This document shows, piece by piece, positions 1-4,664 of a DNA stretch of 5,531 nucleotides. Position 1 is the first letter of the stretch. Each line of letters starts with the position of its first letter. A program made the translations under genes and the position numbers. Location: contig CALGWX010000376.1 in the NCBI GenBank assembly GCA_937936215.1, positions 1-5,531 of the forward strand, written 5' to 3'. This stretch comes from an uncultured Burkholderiaceae bacterium. GTDB taxonomy: Bacteria > Pseudomonadota > Gammaproteobacteria > Burkholderiales > Burkholderiaceae_F. A model generated the notes under the pieces. The model worked only from the letters and a program-made list of their open reading frames with translations, was not told the DNA's origin and did no database searches.

Positions 1-76
1 CAATTTCCTTCGCAGGGCCTGCGGGCTGCCGGGCAGCAGCGGGGGCGGCGGGAAATCGGAGTCTGACCCCGATTTT
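1..76. other. Left-edge segment upstream of the uvrA-type gene
   Basis: This short stretch cannot be assigned to a gene. On the plus strand, the frame starting at base 1 is open for 21 codons and stops at TGA 64-66, inside the palindrome at 53-75. It could therefore be the 3' tail of an upstream plus-strand gene, but 21 arginine- and glycine-rich codons in GC-rich DNA prove nothing. The frame of the downstream uvrA-type gene is also open to the left edge, with no in-frame stop upstream of position 77. I see no convincing promoter here and no well-placed Shine-Dalgarno sequence. Confidence 0.4.
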
Positions 77-78
77 TT
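53..78. repeat. Imperfect palindrome plus T-tract: dispersed repeat or intrinsic terminator
   Basis: Arms AAATCGGAGTC (53-63) and GACCCCGATTT (65-75) are inverted copies with a single mismatch, A60 against C68. The right arm runs into six T (73-78). As RNA on the plus strand it folds into a 7-bp outer stem with a small inner stem and ends in U residues, like a weak intrinsic terminator for a gene to the left. From memory, near-identical palindromes (AAATCGGGGTC / GACCCCGATTT) recur in intergenic regions of betaproteobacteria, sometimes near Y1/RAYT-type transposases. No transposase is visible here, so the mobile-repeat reading is inference. The element runs into the TTG at 77, the most upstream usable start of the next gene. 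Confidence 0.6.
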
Positions 79-2773
79 GGCGGAGCCTCCGGCGAAGTAC
101 CTCGCAACGGTGCGGCGCGAGAACGCGATCGCGATCCGCCATGCGCGCGAGCACAACCTGAAGGGCATCAACGTCTCGATCCCGCGCGACACCTTCACGG
201 TGATCACGGGCGTGTCCGGCAGCGGCAAGTCGACGCTGGCCTTCGACATCCTGTTCAACGAGGGGCAGCGTCGCTACCTCGAATCGCTGAACGCCTACGC
301 GCGCTCCATCGTGCAGCCGGCCGGCAAGCCGGACGTCGACGCGATCTACGGCATCCCGCCGACGGTGGCGATCGAGCAGCGCACCTCGCGCGGCGGCCGC
401 AAGTCGACGGTGGCCACGATGACCGAGGTCTACCATTTCCTGCGCCTGCTCTACATGAAGCTCGGCGTGCAGCACTGCCCCGACTGTCAGGTGCCGGTGC
501 AGCCGCAGAGCTTCGAGGCCATCGCCGCCAGCATCCTGCGCGAGTTCCGCGGCCGCCACATCGGCCTGCTGGCGCCGCTGGTGGTCAACCGCAAGGGGCT
601 GTACACCGACCTCGCGCGTTGGGCGAAGGGCAAGGGCTACACGCACCTGCGCGTCGACGGCGAGTTCATCCCCACCAGCAAGTGGCCACGGCTCGATCGC
701 TTCAAAGAGCACACGATCGAGCTGCCGGTCGGCGACCTGATCGTCTACAGCAACGAGGAGGCGCAGTTGCGCGCGCTGCTCGCCACCGCGCTCGAGCACG
801 GCCACGGCGTGGTCAGCGTCATCTGGCCGCTCGACCGGCTGAGGGAGGCGCTGGCGCGCGGCGAGCCGGCGCGTGACCTCGATTCGCGCGTGTATTCGAC
901 CAAGCGGGCGTGCCCTTCGTGCGGCACCTCGTTCCCCGAGCCGGACCCGCGCCTGTTTTCGTACAACAGCAAGCACGGCTGGTGCCCGCAGTGCTACGGC
1001 ACCGGCTTGAAGCTGCAAGGTTTCGACGAGCAGCAGACCGGCGAGGAAGTGTGGTGGAACGCTTGGTACGAGGGCGAGGAGACGCCCTGCCCGGCGTGCC
1101 ACGGCCAGCGGCTGAACCGCATTGCGCTGGCGGTGAAATGGCAGGGCCGCTCGATCGCGGAGCTGGCCACGGGCAGCGTGAGCGAGGCGCGCCGCCTTTT
1201 CGGCGCCTTGACGCTCGAAGGCCGTGACGGCGAGATCGCCCGCGACGTGCTGGCCGAGATCCGCGCCCGGCTCGATTTTCTCGAAGAAGTCGGCCTCGGC
1301 TACCTCGCGCTCGACCGCGCCGCGCCGACGCTGTCCGGCGGCGAGGCGCAGCGCATTCGCCTCGCGGCGCAACTCGGCTCGAACCTGCAGGGCGTGTGCT
1401 ACGTGCTCGACGAGCCCACGATCGGCCTGCACCCGCGCGACAACCACATCCTGCTCGACGCGCTCGCCAAGTTGCGCGGCCGGGGCAACACGCTGGTGGT
1501 GGTCGAGCACGACGAGGACACCATCCGCCGGGCCGAGCACCTGATCGACATCGGCCCCGGCGCCGGCGTGCGCGGCGGGCGCGTGGTGGCCCAGGGCACG
1601 GTGGCCGACGTGATCGCCAGCCGCGAATCGATCACTGGGCGTTACCTGCAATCGCCGTTGCCGCACCCGGACGCGCCGCGGCGGCCGGTCAAGGGCGACA
1701 CGCCGCGGCTGCGGCTGCGCGCCGCCCGCCTGCACAACCTGCGCGATGCCGACGCCGAGTTTCCGCTCGCCCGGCTCACGGTGGTCACCGGCGTTTCTGG
1801 CAGCGGCAAGTCGACGCTGGCCCGCGACGTGCTGCTCGCCAACCTGCAACGCGCGGTGAGCGCCGATCCGCGCCGGAAGAAGTTCTCCGGCCCCTGGACC
1901 GGCTGCACCGCCATCGACGGCCACGAACTCGTCGACCGCGTGCTCGAGGTCGACCAGACGCCGATCGGCAAGACGCCGCGCTCCTGCCCGGCGACGTACG
2001 TCGGCTTCTGGGACGCGATCCGCAAACTCTTCGCCGACACCGCAGAGGCGCGCATGCGCGGCTACGGCGCCTCGCGTTTCTCGTTCAACACCGCCGGCGG
2101 CCGCTGCGAGGTGTGCGAGGGTCAGGGCCTGCGCACGATCGAGATGAGCTTCCTGCCCGACGTGAAGGTGCTGTGCGACGTCTGCGGCGGCGGCCGCTTC
2201 AACCGCGAGACGCTCGCCATCAGCCTCCGCGGCAAGTCGGCCGGCGACGTGCTGGCGATGGAGATCGACGAGGCGGTGGAGTTCTTCGCCGCCCATCCGT
2301 CGATCCTGCGGCCGCTGCAGCTGCTGCAGGACGTCGGCCTCGGCTACCTGACGCTCGGCCAGCCGTCGCCGACGCTTTCCGGCGGCGAGGCGCAGCGGAT
2401 CAAGCTGGTCACCGAGCTGGCCAAGGTCCGCCTCGACGAAGGGCTGACGCGCACCGGCCGCGCCTACCACCCGCCGCACACGCTGTACGTGCTCGACGAG
2501 CCAACGGTGGGCCTGTCGATGCACGACGTCGATAAGCTGATCCGCGTTCTGCACCGGCTGGTCGACGCTGGCAACACGGTGGTCGTGATCGAGCACAACC
2601 TCGACGTCATCGCCGAGGCCGACTGGGTCATTGACCTCGGGCCCGAAGGGGGCGACGGCGGCGGGCGCGTGTTGGCGCAGTGTTCGCCGCGGCAGTTGCG
2701 GGGGTTGGACACGCACACCGGACAGGCGCTGCATCGCCTCCTCGGCGACGGCGTAGGCTCGGCGACGCGCTGA
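77..2773 (+). CDS. uvrA: UvrA-type excinuclease ABC subunit A (compact paralogue subtype)
   Basis: UvrA proteins are cytosolic dimeric ATPases that find bulky DNA lesions and load UvrB in nucleotide excision repair. Visible in the 898-residue product: Walker A GVSGSGKST at 45-53; CPDC at 134-137 opening a region that aligns with the UvrB-binding domain (about 131-265); zinc module I C279/C282/C303/C306; signature LSGGEAQR at 419, Walker B with E446, H-loop H478. ABC II has Walker A 572-580, zinc module C677-X2-C680-X19-C700-X2-C703 (the spacing of the DNA-binding finger of E. coli UvrA), signature at 767, E808 and H840. It is shorter than the roughly 940-residue canonical UvrA, because the stretch between C306 and CPAC (338-341) is only about 30 residues. 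An extra segment precedes Walker B II (about 785-800), and GLSM replaces the usual GLH(F) after it (S814). It is probably a second, specialised UvrA rather than the housekeeping copy. The start is uncertain: TTG 77 lies in a T-tract, GTG 110 (V12) is an alternative, and conserved sequence begins near residue 17. Confidence 0.94.
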   Translation: MAEPPAKYLATVRRENAIAIRHAREHNLKGINVSIPRDTFTVITGVSGSGKSTLAFDILFNEGQRRYLESLNAYARSIVQPAGKPDVDAIYGIPPTVAIEQRTSRGGRKSTVATMTEVYHFLRLLYMKLGVQHCPDCQVPVQPQSFEAIAASILREFRGRHIGLLAPLVVNRKGLYTDLARWAKGKGYTHLRVDGEFIPTSKWPRLDRFKEHTIELPVGDLIVYSNEEAQLRALLATALEHGHGVVSVIWPLDRLREALARGEPARDLDSRVYSTKRACPSCGTSFPEPDPRLFSYNSKHGWCPQCYGTGLKLQGFDEQQTGEEVWWNAWYEGEETPCPACHGQRLNRIALAVKWQGRSIAELATGSVSEARRLFGALTLEGRDGEIARDVLAEIRARLDFLEEVGLGYLALDRAAPTLSGGEAQRIRLAAQLGSNLQGVCYVLDEPTIGLHPRDNHILLDALAKLRGRGNTLVVVEHDEDTIRRAEHLIDIGPGAGVRGGRVVAQGTVADVIASRESITGRYLQSPLPHPDAPRRPVKGDTPRLRLRAARLHNLRDADAEFPLARLTVVTGVSGSGKSTLARDVLLANLQRAVSADPRRKKFSGPWTGCTAIDGHELVDRVLEVDQTPIGKTPRSCPATYVGFWDAIRKLFADTAEARMRGYGASRFSFNTAGGRCEVCEGQGLRTIEMSFLPDVKVLCDVCGGGRFNRETLAISLRGKSAGDVLAMEIDEAVEFFAAHPSILRPLQLLQDVGLGYLTLGQPSPTLSGGEAQRIKLVTELAKVRLDEGLTRTGRAYHPPHTLYVLDEPTVGLSMHDVDKLIRVLHRLVDAGNTVVVIEHNLDVIAEADWVIDLGPEGGDGGGRVLAQCSPRQLRGLDTHTGQALHRLLGDGVGSATR

Positions 2774-2803
2774 CCGAGCGATTTACCCAGCCTTCGGTCG
2801 CGC
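2767..2803. terminator. Stem-loop over the uvrA-type stop codon
   Basis: GCGC (2767-2770) plus GACCGA (2772-2777) pairs with TCGGTC (2794-2799) plus GCGC (2800-2803). This gives ten base pairs with one bulged T (2771) and a 16-base loop. The 5' arm contains the TGA stop of the uvrA-type gene. No T-run follows on either strand, so it is not a textbook intrinsic terminator. It may protect the 3' end or pause polymerase, or it may be chance in GC-rich DNA. Confidence 0.35.
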
Positions 2804-2991
2804 AGTGTGGACCGCGAGCCAACATCGCGAGCCGCCGTCGTTGCCGCGGCATGCGCTGCCGGCGCCGATCGTCGCCACGCCGCGCCCGCGCCGACGCATC
2901 GGGTGCGTCGGGCGCGTGGGTACGACGCTTTGCTTCGAGCGCGGCAGCCGAAGCCGACAGCGGCGGCCGAGTTCGGATCTCTGAGCGCCGA
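2774..2991. other. Convergent intergenic region, no gene seen
   Basis: These 218 bases separate the 3' ends of the uvrA-type gene and znuB, which point at each other. Open frames crossing the region, on both strands, are rich in Arg, Ala and Ser, lack recognisable domains and run antisense or out of frame into the neighbours, as expected for high-GC DNA. A region between two convergent stops needs no promoter, and none is evident. Its only clear structures are the two hairpins annotated separately. Confidence 0.6.
2885..2919. terminator. GC-rich hairpin between convergent genes, possible bidirectional terminator
   Basis: CCGACGCA (2891-2898) pairs perfectly with TGCGTCGG (2904-2911) around a 5-base loop. 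The helix extends outward with CGCG (2887-2890) against CGCG (2913-2916) past a bulged G2912, and two further C-G pairs beyond a bulged T2917. It lies near the middle of the convergent intergenic region, where a terminator serving both strands would be expected. Neither side has a U-tract, so termination may need Rho or be inefficient. Confidence 0.4.
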
Positions 2992-3750
2992 TCAACTCGG
3001 CGGTAGCCGTACCGGCGACTTGCCGGCGCGACGTGCCGCACTGGCCAGCCCGAAGGCAGCAAGTGCGGCCGCCACGCAGGCACCGCTCGGCGCATCGAGC
3101 AGCCAGCTGGCGGCAAGCCCCGCGACGCAGGCGCCCAGCGCCAGGGCGAGCGCCAGCGGCCAGGATGCGCCGGCGCGGCGCCACAGCGCCGGCGCGATGA
3201 GGGCGGCGAAGACGACGAACAGACCCAGCACTTGCACCGCGAGCGCGGCTGCCACCGCGAACAGCGGGAAGAACACACCGTTGCGCGCAAGCCAGCGCCG
3301 CGCGGCGAGCACCGCGACCGCGGCCGCCGCCAGCAGCGCCACCTGCGCCCACTGCGCCCACAGCACGTCCGCGGCCAGCAACTGCGTCATCCGTTCGCGG
3401 CCGTGCGGATCCTGCCGCGCACCGAGCAGCGCGACCGCCGCACCGAGCACGTAGACGAGCCCGATCAGCGCTTCGCGCTGCGCCGGCCAGCGGCGCGCCG
3501 CCAGCGCAACCGCGGCGGCGCAGGCGAGCGCGCCGCCGATGGCCGCCGCCTGCGCGGCGAGCTCGCTCGGGTGATCGACGAGCGCGGCGATCCACAGCGC
3601 GGCGGCGGCCGCAGCCTGCGCCACCGCCAGATCGATGAAGACGACACCGCGCGCGAGCACCTGCTCGCCCAACGGGGCGAGCGCGAGCAGCCCGCAGACG
3701 AGTGCGGCCAGCGGCGCGAGAAACCACGCCTCGGCCAGCGCCCCGCTCAT
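2992..3750 (-). CDS. znuB: Zinc/metal ABC transporter permease, ZnuB-like (ABC-3 family)
   Basis: This 252-residue, very hydrophobic inner-membrane protein should form the translocation channel (usually a dimer) of a zinc-type ABC importer. I count seven or eight likely membrane segments, near residues 10-27, 36-55, 62-84, 92-110, 132-150, 158-190 (possibly two), 196-218 and 222-240. Family marks are VVFIDLAVAQ (36-45), an LLAADVLW-type loop (about 124-131) and LGLFVVFAALIAPALW (175-190), the conserved helix before the end of ABC-3 permeases. The IDLAVAQ motif replaces the GDALSH seen in E. coli-type ZnuB, which points to a separate subgroup. ATG 3750-3748 is chosen because it overlaps the znuA stop as ATGA and precedes the first membrane helix. 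No clear Shine-Dalgarno precedes it, consistent with translational coupling. The same frame stays open upstream to about 4557, but that stretch is out of frame within znuA and is not coding. Zinc is the likeliest substrate by context, though manganese cannot be excluded. This is the last gene of the operon. Confidence 0.92.
   Translation of the reverse strand: MSGALAEAWFLAPLAALVCGLLALAPLGEQVLARGVVFIDLAVAQAAAAAALWIAALVDHPSELAAQAAAIGGALACAAAVALAARRWPAQREALIGLVYVLGAAVALLGARQDPHGRERMTQLLAADVLWAQWAQVALLAAAAVAVLAARRWLARNGVFFPLFAVAAALAVQVLGLFVVFAALIAPALWRRAGASWPLALALALGACVAGLAASWLLDAPSGACVAAALAAFGLASAARRAGKSPVRLPPS
3747..3750 (-). promoter_or_regulatory. ATGA overlap coupling znuA to znuB
   Basis: The znuB ATG (3750-3748) and znuA TGA (3749-3747) share ATGA. 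The preceding minus-strand bases (CTGTCTGCCACCGCCCG) lack a Shine-Dalgarno sequence. This is the usual arrangement for termination-reinitiation between subunits made in fixed proportion. Confidence 0.7.
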
Positions 3751-4664
3751 CGGGCGGTGGCAGACAGCAGCTCGCGCAGCAGGCCGTCGAACCACTTGAC
3801 GAGCTCGGCCTCGCCGGCGTTTTCCTCGACCGTGGCGGGCAGCACCAGCAGCGGCACCGCGCCACCCAGCTGCTGCGCCAGCCAGCGGCCGGAACGCGGA
3901 TCCTGGTAGCCGGCCAGCACGATCGCCGCCGGCGGCTGTGCACGCAGGCTGTCGCGCAGCCGCTGCAGGTGGCCCGGGGTCGGCGGCATGCCGGGGCGCG
4001 GCTCCAGATCCGCGATCTGCTCGATGCCCAACCAGCGCCACAGATAGCCGAAGGTGGTGTGCTGCGCGGCGATCTTCTTGCCGCGCAGCGGTGCGGCCTG
4101 CTGCTCCCAGCGCGCGAGGTGCTCCCGCCAGCGGGCCTCGAAGGCGGCCAGGCGCGCGCGGATCGCCGCGCGCTCGGCGGGGCGTTCGGCGGCGAGCCGC
4201 TCGGCGAGCGCCTGCGACACCAGCAGCAGGTTGCGCGGATCCGCGTGAACGTGCGGGTTGCCCTCGGCATGCACGTCGCCGGACCACGGCGTGCCGATCG
4301 CGCCCGGCTGCGGGTCGATCAGCTCGACGTGATCGGCGGCGAAGAAGACGTCGCGCGCCTTCGGATTGGCCGCGCGTTGCTGCAGCGCTGGCAGCCAGCC
4401 GGCCTCCAGTGCGGCACCGGTGCATACGGCCAGATCGGCGCGCCGCAGCTGGGCGATCAGCGCCGGCCGCGCCTCGATGTGATGCGGATCCTGCCCGGCG
4501 TGTGTGGCGACATGGATCGTGGCCTGCGGCGCCAGCACGCGCGCCAGCGCCGCCCACTCGGGCTCGCAGGCGAAGATCGTCAGCGCGTGCGCCGGCACCG
4601 CGAGCAGCCAGAGCCCGAGGGCGGCCGCGCGCAGCAGCCCGCGGCGCAGGCGGCTAGAACGCAT
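3747..4664 (-). CDS. znuA: Periplasmic zinc/metal-binding protein of an ABC importer, ZnuA-like (cluster A-I)
   Basis: The product (305 residues) captures zinc or a similar divalent metal in the periplasm and delivers it to the ZnuB-like permease encoded next. A Sec signal peptide is clear: Arg-rich start (MRSSRLRRGLLR), hydrophobic core 13-24, and AHA before a likely cut after residue 27. Putative metal ligands follow the A-I pattern: H61 in DPHHIEARP, H138 in GNPHVHADP, H202 in HTTFGYLW and D255 in GYQDPRSGRWLAQQLG. TGAALEAGWLP (82-92) is the family's first-lobe motif, and the helix linking the lobes spans about 147-190. The long His-rich loop of E. coli ZnuA is missing; only H132, H138 and H140 cluster in that area. 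C33 and C81 are the only cysteines. ATG 4664 is preferred because it starts the signal peptide and lies in an 11-base overlap (ATGCGTTCTAG) with the upstream barrel gene. An earlier in-frame start at 4724 would add 20 residues before the signal peptide, inside the upstream gene. The stop overlaps the znuB start by 4 bases. Confidence 0.92.
   Translation of the reverse strand: MRSSRLRRGLLRAAALGLWLLAVPAHALTIFACEPEWAALARVLAPQATIHVATHAGQDPHHIEARPALIAQLRRADLAVCTGAALEAGWLPALQQRAANPKARDVFFAADHVELIDPQPGAIGTPWSGDVHAEGNPHVHADPRNLLLVSQALAERLAAERPAERAAIRARLAAFEARWREHLARWEQQAAPLRGKKIAAQHTTFGYLWRWLGIEQIADLEPRPGMPPTPGHLQRLRDSLRAQPPAAIVLAGYQDPRSGRWLAQQLGGAVPLLVLPATVEENAGEAELVKWFDGLLRELLSATAR
4654..4664 (-). 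promoter_or_regulatory. Stop/start overlap coupling barrel gene to znuA
   Basis: On the minus strand the eleven bases ATGCGTTCTAG contain the znuA ATG and, in another frame, the TAG of the barrel gene (codons His-Ala-Phe-stop). The bases before the ATG (GCATCCGGCCC) hold no good Shine-Dalgarno match, so ribosomes ending the barrel gene probably reinitiate here. Confidence 0.6.

Noticed and set aside
53..78. A remnant insertion sequence or attachment site
   Set aside because: There is only one palindrome, with no transposase, second end or target-site duplication in view. A dispersed short repeat or terminator explains it with fewer assumptions.
1396..2535. 379-codon plus-strand open frame within the uvrA-type gene
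   Set aside because: It is the alternate frame of a clear UvrA coding sequence, extremely Arg/Ala-rich with no recognisable motif.
2847..2861. Small hairpin CGGCA-TGCGC-TGCCG in the intergenic region
   Set aside because: A five-base-pair stem is expected by chance in DNA of this composition and is not followed by a T-run.
2783..4270. Long minus-strand open frame (495 codons) spanning the intergenic region, znuB and part of znuA
   Set aside because: The product is Arg/Ala/Ser/Pro-rich without domains and overlaps two well-supported genes in another frame on the same strand; this is a typical GC-rich shadow.
2992..4557. A 521-codon minus-strand open frame covering both znuB and part of znuA, as if one long protein
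   Set aside because: Only the part from ATG 3750 resembles a permease. The upstream 269 codons are low-complexity Arg/Ala/Gly sequence, out of frame inside znuA, where a full binding-protein sequence is read.
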